Shown here piece after piece: positions 39,570 to 51,762 of a stretch of DNA of 64,000 bases (positions are counted from its first letter, which is position 1; every line of letters starts with the position of its first letter). A program made the translations under genes and the position numbers. The notes beneath the pieces were generated by a model that had not been told where the DNA came from, did not search any database, and was given only the letters and a program-made list of their open reading frames with translations. Source of the DNA: Pocillopora verrucosa (Eukaryota; Cnidaria; Anthozoa; Scleractinia; Pocilloporidae); contig NC_089323.1 of the NCBI RefSeq assembly GCF_036669915.1, positions 20,449,804-20,513,803 of the forward strand, given 5' to 3'.

Positions 39570-42500
39570 ATGGCAAGGACATTCCCCTACAATCTTCATT
39601 CAATACTTTTCCTTTGGATAGCTCTGGGTTACAGTGAGGGTGAGTTACCTAACTAACAACTGTGTAGATATTCACGTTGACGAAGGGCAAACGCTCGACT
39701 GAAACGTCGGCCTTAGAAAATACCTACGGTGGCCAATTTACATCATTAACTCAATTGACAAAACCAAATTATCTTGTTATACCCCAACTAACGCAACACT
39801 GCACATGAAAAATTTACCCCCACACTTTGGAAATTTACCCCCACTATTCGGCAGCTGTATATGTTTGTGTCTGGAGTAAGTTGAGTTTCGCACGTGTTCA
39901 CGTGACAATAATAATAATGGAAGATAGATGATCGTCTTTTCACGAGCGTAGGACGAAGAAAAAATCTGAATCTCCATGAGAAATGGAACCTCAGACCTTT
40001 GGATTCAGCGCTCCGATGCTCTACCGCAGACTCGCCACAGAGACTCTAGTTTGTATGACACACAGAGTTACAAGCATGACTCTATCGACATTGCTGATCC
40101 TGGCTGTACGCAAGACGCTTGCCACATGAAATTCCTAATAGACCTTGCTCACCGTAGAGTCTCTGTGGCTCAGTGGTAGGGCATCGGAGAGCGGAATCCG
40201 AAGGTCTGAGATTCGATTCGCCGGAATTCAAAAACACCTTTCTCTATTTCTCTAACGAGCTCAAAACTTACCATCTCTCTTATTTTATTTACAAATAATA
40301 ATAGAGTCTGTGAATGAATGAAAATCACTTATGTGAACTGCGGCTTAAGCAATGACCATAAAGCGATCTTCGCAGTAATCAATACTACTTAAGTAGTAGT
40401 GAAAATATGGCCTTAAAAAAATTCAGGCCTGTAGTAGCTCAATCTCAATGAAAATCCAGAAGAATCTTAAAAGGATAACTGAATAAATTCGCGTTGTAAT
40501 CTTTTTACCCGTTCAGTATTCAGTGGTAACTAAATTAGGCACTAGCTTTGTTTGTGGTTATTTGACATTTGGGATACATTTCCGGCCGAGGGCTGATATC
40601 ACTGTCTAATTAAGCGAAAAATTGATTATAGTAAAGTAATACTAGAGTTGTTAGGTCCAGAAAACAAAAATCAGCCAGGCGGGAAATTTCTGTTTCTTTG
40701 CGCTTTCGATTATGTCTGGAATTCGATGCGAGATTCCATGAAACCTTTGAGACAAGGAGCGACTTGTAGTTATATTGAAACAAAGAAGAACTTCGTCCGA
40801 CTTCAAGTGATATTGATATTTTATATTAATATCGAACTACAAATGATGTTTATTAAGTATTTCAAATTGAAGAAGAACAATGTTTTGAGCGGCGATCATG
40901 CGAAAGAGTTATTGTTTGCATCAGGTATCTAAAATTACTAGGCATGTACTTAAGTTTAAACCCAGATACGGCAAAAAGACATTATCGATCAAAACAAAAC
41001 CACTGAAGCCATCAAAGCTACCAAAACAAACAACTACAAGGATTGAAACGAGCGATGGGAAAAAGACAATTAACTTGTTACTATGCTTGCCTTCGTGCTG
41101 AATACAGTTAAACTCCAGAGTTCTATAAGGTAATATCTGTCCAACATACATTCACATTTCCTTCAATTATCAACAGCGGCATTAACATGGCCCACTGGGA
41201 CATATGGTCTACCGAGAGCAAAAGTTGGCTGTCCTGTGACAGCGAATTCCACGGTATGGGCCACAGGATGGCGATTTGAAGACACTGAGGACTACAAGTC
41301 AATCACCTCTAAATCGCCGAGTTTTCATCTTGATACAGAGGTTGGCATAGATGTTAACAGAACGTTCTGTATTAAGACAAAGGACATCATCTCTGAGGAG
41401 GCTGGCGAGTGGCCACAAGGTAAGTGATATACAATCAAACTGCAAAAAAGTAAAGACCAGTGAAGATGCAGACTTTGTGAGGCCACATCCTTCCCCCTAG
41501 AAAATCGTGCCACTCACCTCCTCTTCGTTTTCTCTATTAGTGTGGGGTTGGAGGGGAGGGAGGGTATGGCTTCTCGTAAGTTAGCAAAGATACTGTGTTT
41601 TCCAGAGAAGCCTTTGATACCACAGAAATACCAAACTAACAAAAAAATTGCAATTGAGAATAAGGTGTTTCCTTCTAAAGATGTTCTGGGATATCAGGCT
41701 GCCCAGGGGTTCGCTAGCACCTGCATGGGTAGGGTCACCATATTGCTGGTTCCCTTCGTTTGACCTCCTCCTCAAGGGATGAATGAAGAAAGTTGCTAAG
41801 GATACTTCCTTGAAAAAATACGAAATGAGAAGCAATAATCCTAGTTGCCTCTCGGCAAACAATCAGTGGCCTACAAAAAAACTATTGAATTTAACACTCC
41901 TTAAGGTTATGGACCATGAGACTCCGTGACCCTGTACCTTCTGTTTTCCAGTCTGCCTTTTAGTTCGTTGAAACATATACGAAAGCAAGCTTAAAATTCC
42001 TATAAGTTTGCAGAGATTGGAAGATATTTATTATGATTATTTCCTTAAGGCAGATATTGTATTTACAAGAAAGGTGATTGCCCCAGAGGACTGAAAGAAG
42101 GTTACGTATTTTGGGACGACGAAAACGATAAGAACATCAACGATCAAGGAGGGACACTTCCTGATGGCAAATACGACAAGGACACTTCTATATACTATTG
42201 TTGCAGCACCGACGGTGACAAATTGAAGCCCATCCCCCTCCCCCTAATCAGTCCGTTTTACCTTATGGCTTTCAACACGTCAGAGTGCCAGCGCGTGCAA
42301 GGCGCCATTGCCACAGAGGAGTACATTGCATTTGACTCTGAAGATCACAACAACCAAAATGCGCGTAATGGAAGCTATCCCTTCGGAGCAGGAGGGAGGA
42401 ATCACCGAGTCTATTATTGTTATTATGAAGGTAAGGGGTTAATGTCAGTATCTGTGCAACTACCCTCCCTTAACAACTGATGACAAGTTAGGGGTTGAAG

Positions 42501-45500
42501 TTGGGTTAAAGTTGGGTTAGGGGAGGGGTAGGTGCGAACTTGTTCACATCACGAAATTGAACCAAGATAAGTTTTGTAGCAAGAACATTAGCACGTTGTG
42601 TAGGCATATCGTAAAAGTAAACACTTTTCAAAATTATCCAATGTGAATTTAGCGTAAGTACGCAAGGTTAGCCTCAATTGCTTTCGTCACCACGATACTA
42701 GTTACTGCAGTATAACGTTGTTGACACGATACCGAGGGAGGAAGCGGAAAAGTTTAGGGACGCTGTCCTCGTAGTCTTCGCCAACGAGAATAATTTGATG
42801 AGAAAACTACCTTTAATTAAAGTTGGGCAGAGTAGGAGGGTATCTTTATTGGGTGAGGGTTAGTCGAGTTTTAAAATCGCAGAAAAAAAATGCAAACCCT
42901 TTAAAAAACTTGATAATAACTCCTGACCTAGCCCACTTTGTAATATGGGTGAGTAGGGATCATCATTTATAGGGAATGGGGATAATCCCAGGGGTTTTGT
43001 ATCCTCCATACGGGGCACGAGGGTCTGAGACAATAAGGAAGACATGCAAGTGGTGGTCACAGCTCCAATAATTTCATTTGTGTGTGTGTGTTCTTAGGTT
43101 GTCTCTATACATACAGCTTGGATAACGACGAGCAGATGCTATTCATCTCTCCAAAATTCTTTAACGATGGATTTCCGTCGGAGCAGAAGTGCACGTGGCG
43201 ATTTGTTGCCCGAGAGAAGGAGAGTAAGGTGCATATTACCTTTCTGGAGACACATATAAGAGAAGGCGACAGTATTTCTATTCGTAATGGCTGGAGCAGT
43301 GGATCAGTCGTGGGTAAAATAGATCCAATAAATCCCTTCGATCCCAATGGATATGCGTCACAGAACAATTTTCTTCTCGTGGAGTTTAATTCAAAGTCTT
43401 CCTTAACACCTGGGATCCATCATCCCAAAGGTTTCCGCGGAATATTCAAAATTATTTCAAATGAAGGTAAGAATCACTGCGAGAAGGTAACAATATTATT
43501 GCCTTAGAGGTCAATGAGTCTCTCAAGTGGCCTTTGGTTTGCACTACTACCTCAGTATGAGGCAAAATGACACCAAAGAATTTTAAATTGACACCTGGAA
43601 AATATCATTGTTGGCAACCATGTTCAGATATCAGATAACTATAATTATAATTACTACATAACTGATCAAGTCCTGATAACGAAAGATTTAGAAAAACATT
43701 TCATAATAAAAAAATAGCGAGATTAAAACATGACGTTTGGGCGACAACATGTCACCATCATCAACTGTAAATTATTATAAGTTCAGTGACGTTATCTAAA
43801 GAAAGGAAAGTGTAAAAAAAAAAGAATGCACATAATTAAATAAATAGTTTTCTCTGGAATTGAGTATTTCTGACTTTTCAGAGTCGGTCTCTTTTTCCTT
43901 ATTAAAAGCATCTCATAAATAAGGCACTCAAACTAAATAGCGAGATTAAAACATGACGTTTCAGCGAAAACATTTTACAACTGTAAATCAACTCGTTAAC
44001 TGTAAATTATTAATATATAGATTTAGCCAAGCCTAAAAGCGGAGCTCGCATTTTTTTTCCCGCACGTCTCAAGGGCACAACGCCTTGCCCCGGCCAGGAC
44101 TAGAACCCGTGTCGTCCGACTCGGAGCCCAGTGCACTGACCACTGGACTACTGAAAAAAGCCGTGCCCAGTTGATCAGGCATGTTAAAAGTAGGACCTTG
44201 TACGGTCGTACGGTCAGATTTTGTATAATTACGGGGCTACGCTCTGCGAGCTCCGCGAGCTCGCAGTTCAGCGACGTTATCGAAAGAAAAGTGAGAAACT
44301 AAATTAGAATAAAATGAGATTGAGTAGAACAAAAAAATGTATATAATTAAATAGACAGTTTTCTCTGGAATGGAGTCTTTTTGACTGTTCAGAGTCGGTC
44401 TCTTTTTCCTTCTTAAAAGCATCTCATAAATAAGGCACTCAAACTTTCTGCGGCATTTCTTTAGGATGGCAAATTGCTGGTGAAGATTAATCAACTGTAC
44501 CCAGTTATGTAGGTTTTTTATCTGTTTGAATGGTTGCAGTTCGACAGGGTCCTAAATGGCCAAATGGTACATACGGGCTCCCCCGCCCCAGGGCCGGCTG
44601 TCCTCCGAGGTCAGACGACATCTTCTGGGAGACTGGATGGAGGTTTCAGGACACTGAAGACAACCAACCTAATAACACAGTATCTGAGAGCTTCCACATG
44701 GATGCCACGGTCAATAAAGATGACATTAATAAAAGCTTTTGCATTGCTACGCAGGATAAGGGAGTACAATGGCCAAAAGGTGAGTATAGTTTATCTAAGC
44801 AGGGTTTAGCGGCGACCAGCGGAGTATACATCCAAACTAGAATTACAGTAATACGCTGACACTAGTCCACACCCAGGGATGCAGTCTCACTGCACTTAAT
44901 AGCCGTATTAATAAATATATCAAATTGCAAGGTATCGCGGCATTCTTCTGTGTCAAAAATAATGGCAGCACCTCACCATGGATTAGTGACGTGGTATTGT
45001 TTTAGATATATTTGATCCCATTGATCCGAGGAAGTTATTTTCTCGCAGGTCAGTATTGCATTTATAAAAAAGGAGCTTGCCCCAAAGGCCTCTCTGAGGG
45101 ATATATATTGTTTGATGACGAAGACCACAAAAACCAGAATAAGATGGGAGGGACACTTCCAGACGGAATATACAACAAAGATACGAATATATCGTATTGT
45201 TGTCGGACGGATGGTGACAAATTGGAGCCCGTCACCCTCCCTGTGAGCAATCCTTTTTACTTGCTGGCCTACAACACATCTGAGTGTCAGCAGGTTAATG
45301 GAGCTATCGCTACAAAGGAGTTTATACGCTATGACACCGAAGACGATGTTCATAACAGAGACCAGGTTAATGGTGCTTATCCTTGTGTGAAAGGAAAGAA
45401 TTTGACGATTACTTACTGTTATTATCAAGGTCTGTATTTACAAGGAGTGGTACGTAATGGTATATCAGTAATTACAGCAAATGAGCAGTCAAAAAGCAAG

Positions 45501-48034
45501 GCGGTATGAGGCAAATCAATCCCGTTCCCAGGCCCTTTCCTAATTTTGAAAGGAAAAGGTGAATATAATGGATAAAGCAATACCTTACCCTGAGAAGTCT
45601 GCCGCAGCCGTTTTAAAGAACCTTCAGAAATCATCGTGCCACCTCATAGCTCATAGCGAGCTCAAAATGCAGTCACACCAGAATTTAACGAGTGAAATAT
45701 TTGCGGGGTTCGCTTCATTTTCCTTCTCTCCTTATGGTCATAATTTTGGTTTAATCTTCCCTGCTCGAGAAAGTTTTCCATAGTATCAGTATCAGTAACT
45801 CTTTCAATCTACCACGTAGGGGGTTAGTCTTTGAAACTTCAACAGCACATCGTCAGGAGTTTCGTTTCAGGGTTCTGATCAGGCCTTCGTGTTTATTGTA
45901 GCGGCCATGGGGTTTATGAAAGTCCCTACTGCACTTCACCCCGACTGACCATCCTTTTCTGTGGGATTTTGCTCAAGGGCACGACAGGGACATTGAGCTG
46001 GTCTTCGTTCCCCGTGGTTAATGTCCTATGCTCCTTACCAGGAGCGAAGACGGCCTTATCAGGGAACAAGGGAAACATGCTGCGTGCGACTGCACTTCTT
46101 TCCTTGTGTAAACGCAAATCTTATGTCTGTTTCTCTTCTCAAACAGCCTGTCATTACACCATGAGCGAGACTCCTCAGGAGTTCATGTCCCCTTTTTACC
46201 GCAGTGGTGATGGCTACCCGAACTCACAGCTCTGCACCTGGCGATTCTTGATACAGGAGAAAAACCCTAAATCACAGCAGATCCTAATCAAGTTCCCAGA
46301 GTTCAATTTAAGAAAAGATGGGGACGGTGACGTGGTGAGGATTTACAGCGGCTGGGACGAGAAGACAAAACTTCTTGCAGAATTTAATGGTGATCACCCA
46401 CCCCCAACCAAGGGTGTGGCAACTGACTCCTCTGTGGTGTATGTGGTATTCAAATCTGACTCACAAGCCCGCTCCAAGGGCTTCAGAGGAGTTTTCTTGA
46501 TTCAGAGTAAGTAGTAAAGGCACGTTTGTAGCAAGCATCGTCTTTTAATAATTGGAGAGGTCGTAAATGAATTAAAAACCATCTGTCTTAAGGAAAGATG
46601 TTCTATGATATAAGTGAGATCTCTAACCATAACATGCTTTTGTTCTCATAGCATACAATGCTGCTTCTGTACCAACACGACCCATAACGATTCCAACACG
46701 GCCCATTCCAGTGAAAACAAATGAAACTTCAGGTAACAAATCCGTAGTCCAGGCCCCGTACTCCGGGCCCCGTAGTCCAGGCCAGCGTAATAACAATAGT
46801 CTTAGATTAATACCAATAAACCATAAAGGAATACGAATTCTTAGGGTCAGGTGAACCCAAAACAAAGAAAATAGTTTTACTTTAATGCACCCTATACTGT
46901 CTCCTTCACTTCATTGGACATTTACTTATCCACTTCTGTACAATTGGCGCTTCTCCATTTCCCAACTCCCCCAAATTTATCTTCATACCATGATTGACAC
47001 TTTGATCACAGACGTGATCAAGAGCCATCTTCTCCAAACGGTAAACGGTACATATGTATTGATAAATCATCCAACAAACTGGTACCAAGAATAGAATAGT
47101 ACATGCTTTCTTGATTCAACACCATATTCTCTTTACTTTTATACAAGGAAGTGTAAAGCAGTTACAGGAGAGAATTAATTTTTCAGATCTTGGACAGTTG
47201 AACAGCTACAGTAGATGCATCTGCCTGTTCACACAGTTGTGTGCAGAGTAAGAGAGAAGCTGCACTTATAGAAATCACAATATATTTTATTGAATAGTGT
47301 CTTTACTAAATGTTCAGTTAAAGAAAAGACGAACGAGACAGCTACAGTAACCACAGCAAGTGCCAGTTTAAACCTAACGACGACAAAATCCGAAGGTAAG
47401 TATCACTTTCGGTTTTGCGTTTAATCTTACTGAAATACGGGTGAGTGACATGCTAAATGTCGCAGAGTATCCTTGGTTAGCCTTATTTTTAGTATAGTTA
47501 AATAATTAATTATCGTTGGAGGTGAAATAGACCAGGAGCAGTCCCTCCTTTTCGGCGAAGTCTGGGAGTAAGACGTACTTTTTGAGCACTATACATGCAG
47601 GGTTAGTTATTCAAAACAAACATTTAAAAATAAGTAGTTCAGAGGGATACAAATGAAACCCGTCTTTTATCTCTCTCATGCACTGGAAAGATTTGATTTC
47701 TCATGGAATTTTTTTAACGTTCTGCATAGAATTTTAGCTTAGGATGCTATTATTCATACATGGATTTTATCTTGCCCGAAAAGGTTCGCAGAGCGCTCGT
47801 TCAGGAAAACACGGTGTTCCAACTGCTATTATAGTGCTCGTGGTAATTGCAATATTGATTGGCATGGCGGTCAGTATATACTGCATCAGACGAAAGAGAC
47901 TGAGGCAAAGAATAAAGAGGATGACAAATTCCGGGCTCCTGGCTCAAGGCAAAGACAGGGAAAGCTACCATTATAGTGATCTGGAGGAATACGAGTTTAC
48001 GGGGGAAACACCAGACTTATTTCCACCGTCTTAA
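39570..48034 (+). CDS. Type I membrane protein with two ApeC-CUB modules
   Basis: Ten exons, 817 residues: 39570-39639, 41177-41419, 42050-42430, 43098-43466, 44540-44779, 45049-45429, 46147-46506, 46652-46732, 47318-47395, 47784-48034. Signal peptide about 1-23 (SILFLWIALGYS). ApeC-1 about 24-231 and ApeC-2 about 355-561 show the apextrin C-terminal hallmarks: WPxGTYGLPR...GCP, WxTGWRFxDTED, YCIYKKGxCP, DDExxKN, SYCC/YYCC and YCYY. CUB-1 (about 232-354) and CUB-2 (about 562-681) have CTWRF, SIRNGW or RIYSGW, and KGFRG. A Thr/Pro-rich stalk (about 682-745), one transmembrane helix (about 746-769, IIVLVVIAILIGMAVSIY) and a basic-then-acidic tail with YSDL follow. Every internal intron is phase 1. 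ApeC binds bacterial glycans in studied invertebrates; a surface recognition or adhesion role is inferred. No MACPF domain is present. Confidence 0.92.
39975..40055 (-). repeat. tRNA-derived SINE fragment
   Basis: On the minus strand the segment reads TCTGTGGCGAGTCTGCGGTAGAGC (split here at 20: box A-like TGGCGAGTCTGCGGTAGAGC) followed by a box B-like GAGGTTCCATTTC, matching the neighbouring plus-strand copy at 40158-40235. It lies inverted relative to that copy, in intron 1 of the ApeC-CUB gene. Confidence 0.6.
40158..40235 (+). repeat. tRNA-derived SINE head
   Basis: Contains a pol III box A-like sequence TGGCTCAGTGGTAGGGCA and box B-like GAGATTCGATTC about 40 bases apart, the tRNA spacing. 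The region cannot fold as a normal tRNA and ends in non-tRNA sequence, so a SINE is favoured over a functional tRNA gene. Inside intron 1 of the ApeC-CUB gene. Confidence 0.65.
43850..44450 (+). repeat. Direct repeat pair in the intron between CUB-1 and ApeC-2
   Basis: About 43856-43940 and 44340-44442 share a block beginning GTTTTCTCTGGAAT and including AGAGTCGGTCTCTTTTTCC and AAAAGCATCTCATAAATAAG. Nearby, the phrase GAGATTAAAACATGACGTTT occurs at about 43711 and 43941. The repeats flank the SINE at 44065. This is a mobile-element or small-duplication remnant. Confidence 0.7.
44065..44160 (-). repeat. tRNA-derived SINE
   Basis: Reverse complement shows AGTAGTCCAGTGGTCAGTGC (box A-like) and GGTTCTAGTCC (box B-like; consensus GGTTCGANTCC). 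It lies in the intron between CUB-1 and ApeC-2 exons and differs from the 40158 family. A true tRNA is unlikely given the imperfect acceptor stem. Confidence 0.65.
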
Positions 48035-50523
48035 CTACCTCTGAACCAATATTGGTCTGAATTAAATTGTGCTTTTTGAATGGCAATTAGGTGGCTAAAA
48101 CATAGGTTTAAAGTAAAACTTCTTAGCTATAAAGCGAGATTAAACCCCTTTTTTAAGAAAATCAGCTGGGAATTTGTTCAAGCTGGAATTTGAACAAAGA
48201 AAAAACAAAGAACTATACGAACTAAACGAAATATATGGGAAAGAACAAAGTATAATACGAAAGAAAAAAAAACATTCAATTTTTCTCGTAATATGTAAGA
48301 TGGGTTTCCTCTCTAATTTTGTCGCTGTTTATTTCGTGTTAAAGCAATTGAGAATAAGGTGAAATACAATGATTACCAAACCTTGCACAAAAAAAACCTT
48401 TCTCGAATTTATAGTATTTAAATATTAGTAATATCATGAGGTGATGGGCTCCTGGAAATTCTCAAAATCGTAAGCAATTCCAGTTTTGGTCATTTAATGA
48501 TTCCTGGGTTTCTGTTTATTTTTCTTCCTATCTAATTAAATATTAACAGCCTTTTTCAACACGTTGTGGATCAGTGACTCTATTGGCTGAATGAACGTAC
48601 AAACAGATGACGTTAAAACGCCTTTCAAGACGTCAGCGACGTCACAACCGCCTTTGTTTCTCACGTGCGTGCCTATATCTGTCTCTATTCAAAACTTTTG
48701 ACGGCTTAAGTGCCTCAACGTTGCGTAAATAATAGTGTTAATGACCCCGAAATAAATTAAGGTTGCGAGGAAAAAAAGAAATTTTTTTGAGGACTTCTGT
48801 CGTTTCTTGAATCGAAAACTTATCACTTGTTCATTGCTCCAAGTCAAGTGAACATATTCTAACTTTTCACAGAATAAACTATGTAGGCGAAAACAGAGGA
48901 GGTTGTATCCATATTAATCCTAAATTTACCGTGTAAATAAAATTACCTAATAGGTGTGTAGGAGGGCAGAACTTGGGCTTTCACAAAAGGTTAATTTTTC
49001 TCAAAAGGGACCGTTGCGCTTCTTTACGGGAAGAGAGCTGGAAAAACAAAAGTGCCCCATATTCAACAGTGTTAATGAACATCGTGAGACAAAACAAACC
49101 CACAAAAGTGCACATGAATCGAGATCTATTGCCCGAGGTTCCTGAAATTGTCATTAAACGATACAACATTCATGTGGTTGACTGAAAAATCTCGTAACTG
49201 ACAATGGCTCAAAGCAATTCTAGATTTGAATTGGTTTTAGTAATCACTTCCTCGTATTTTGGCGATATCCTGATATCAAATAAAACTTTTTGGGATATTG
49301 TCGCAAGATATTGGAAATATCCGGGAGATATAAATATATTTTGATACAAATTTGCGTTTGCAAGCTTATTAATTTTTATGCCGATTAGCAAAAGGTCGGG
49401 ATTTTCCGACCTTGAGTTCCGGTCGGGTTCATTACGTTTGAGAAGAGAAAAAGTGTGCAAATTTTTTTTCCTTTCGCTAAGTGATGACTGTGTGTTGAGC
49501 AACATGCAGGTAAAGAATATATTATATTTCGAAGTTATTTTGGCTTTAAAAGGTTAACGGTAAGGATAATTTGAAATCAAAGCAAATTTCAGTCCTATGT
49601 AGATACATGTATATTTAGGCTTAAACTAGATTTACATATTTACGACTTCGTTTCAGAAGGTGGATCAAAACAACAAAATGGAACATTCCCCAATTTCAAA
49701 AGGAAAAGTCGTATCGCATTAAAATCGGGAAACTTCTGCGGCCAAATTTTTTTTGGAGCTTTGGCATACAACCTTGTGCGTAGTGCCCCGCGCGCAAATT
49801 ATTGTTTAGCAAACATCACTTTTCTCGCGAATCACACAACAGCCCGTGATGCGTGTTAACAGCCTAATGCGACGGCAAGAGGCTATCTATATTAACTGCT
49901 CTGCAAGCTCTGAAACAAAATGTTAATTTACGATTATTTATATCGTCGAAGAGTAAAATCTGTAGATTACAGCCTGGAAGGTACATTGGCAAAGATCGTG
50001 GAAGGTGTGTTGTAAATTTTCGCCCTGATTTCACCTGCAGATTAATCCACCAGGTGCAGGAAGCGAAAAAGGAGCGAAATATTAAAGACTCAGAGAAATT
50101 ACTGTGATCGATCTCTCTGATATCGAAACGACGAGAAGAAAAAAATCAAAGTCGTTTACGTTATTCAGAGCACGTAAAATAAGCGACACGCCCCCGATGT
50201 CTGAGTTGTGAAATATAAACATTCATGACCATTTAGCTTCTGAAGCCATATTTAGCATCTACGGTTTAGATCAATAATTAATCGTATTTGTTTGACATAA
50301 ATGACTCTCAGCCATTCAGCGGCCCAGAAAGAAAATGCGCGGCGCCTTGCTAAATTTACAAGGAATAAGAAAAGTGATACAAGATTATCTACACACGTTA
50401 GTCTGATCCAATCTGCCCTGGGAGGTTAGACTACAAACGCGCGCTAATCTCACCATTGCAGACGAACTTTTTCGTGTTATTTTGATGAAGAGTTTGCCAC
50501 TGAGAGCATAATACATTTACAGA
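48035..50523. other. Intergenic region downstream of the ApeC-CUB gene
   Basis: Starts with the ApeC-CUB 3' UTR. Near 48617-48651 there are three GACGT-type motifs (TGACGTTA, GACGTCAG, GACGTCAC) resembling CREB/ATF sites. ORFs at 48973-49185 and 49209-49505 have no recognised homology and are not called. The last part must hold the promoter of the ORF at 50524. Confidence 0.5.
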
Positions 50524-51762
50524 ATGATATTTACGCACATTTTCCGTTATTTGGATGACAGAGATGCTGAAGAGACGAGGAAAAACAACGGTGAAAATAT
50601 AAGACCGCCAGCCGCGGAGTACCGGTTTCATGTGTCCTCAACTGAGCATCGTGATGCGAAGTTTGAACAGATTTCTTGGAAAGCAACTCCAGGTCTAACT
50701 GTTGTTTCCGGAGCTCACCAAACAGGCGCAAGTTTAAGTAAAACATCATCCAGCGCTCCTCTGGCTCAAGGATTTTGTTCGTTGCGAGGGGAAACGCTTG
50801 GCGCAAAAACAACAAAGAAACAAGTTTTACCTCCAATTGGAAAATTACAAATTTCAGGGCTAGGTGGAAAAGAGTTTACACAAGATGAAAATTATTTCGC
50901 AAAACTGCCACCAATTGAACCACTGGATGACAAAACGCAAGCATTTCCGAAAAAATCGAGGGCATGTTCGGAAAAAGAGAGAGAGTCAATTTGGAATAAT
51001 ACCTCGATAAATACTCGACTGCCTCATAAAGATCAAATATGTTTGGGGACGAACAGCGCGGAGCGGTTCAACACGGTAGGGCAGGTTAAGGAGGAGAGTA
51101 ATCCCAGGATAGAAAATGTGACAACGACTAATCTGACTCCAGAATTATCGGCTGATAACTGGAATAAGAAACACGGACTTACAATGCAAACAGTTGATGA
51201 CATGACGTTGGTCAAAGCAGGCGCTAAAACTTCTTATTATCAAAATGCTAAAATGAAGCTGGACATTGAAACTGTTAAAGTCCGATCCTCGAAAACTGAT
51301 GCGATTAACGCCGATGAGACGAAGGAGTACAAAATTCGGCGAATTCAGACGCGACTAAAGAGTTTCTCGGACGGCGAAGAGTCACCTGAAAATGAGGGGT
51401 GTCAAAACCGGGATGAAAATAGGAAAACGAAGATGACAGAAGATTTATATAAAAACTTGGGTTTAATCGACCGTAACACTGGCTTTCTACGACACTCCAC
51501 GAAACGAAGAACGGGATCTGCAAAGTCCCGGTGGTACAGTACGCCTTGCGTACAAGCAGGGGAAGTTTCACGTTTGAAAGCTCACGGAGGCTCTATTTCT
51601 TCCGCGGTGCGTGGCGAAGGAAAGAGGAAACGTCCGATACAGTTACTTGCGTGCGTCAAAGGAAGACGAAACGCTATCTGCGAGGTAATTGAACAGAGCA
51701 TAGAGCCTGAATTCGGTTCGAGTTTATACGAAATGAGGAAAAGTTTAATTAGTATAACGTGA
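50524..51762 (+). CDS. Unrecognised intronless 412-residue protein
   Basis: A single uninterrupted ATG-to-stop frame of 413 codons in a region where frames of this length are otherwise absent, which is the main evidence that it is a gene. The start MIFTHIFRYLDDRDAEE is followed by low-complexity, basic, Ser/Thr/Lys-rich sequence with few hydrophobic stretches and no signal peptide or membrane helix. Candidate short motifs are KQVLPPIGKLQI and FAKLPPIEPL, two copies of a LPPI core (about residues 100-135), and a basic C-terminal third (LRHSTKRRTGSAKSRWYSTP). I do not recognise the family; it may be lineage-restricted. Transcription start and polyadenylation sites are not resolved. Confidence 0.65.
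   Translation: MIFTHIFRYLDDRDAEETRKNNGENIRPPAAEYRFHVSSTEHRDAKFEQISWKATPGLTVVSGAHQTGASLSKTSSSAPLAQGFCSLRGETLGAKTTKKQVLPPIGKLQISGLGGKEFTQDENYFAKLPPIEPLDDKTQAFPKKSRACSEKERESIWNNTSINTRLPHKDQICLGTNSAERFNTVGQVKEESNPRIENVTTTNLTPELSADNWNKKHGLTMQTVDDMTLVKAGAKTSYYQNAKMKLDIETVKVRSSKTDAINADETKEYKIRRIQTRLKSFSDGEESPENEGCQNRDENRKTKMTEDLYKNLGLIDRNTGFLRHSTKRRTGSAKSRWYSTPCVQAGEVSRLKAHGGSISSAVRGEGKRKRPIQLLACVKGRRNAICEVIEQSIEPEFGSSLYEMRKSLISIT

Noticed and set aside
40648-40932. 94-codon ORF in intron 1 of the ApeC-CUB gene
   Set aside because: No homology recognised; the signal-peptide exon and first ApeC exon join in phase without it.
44070-44155. Possible tRNA gene on the minus strand
   Set aside because: Box A and box B are present but the acceptor and D stems do not pair well; a SINE fits better.
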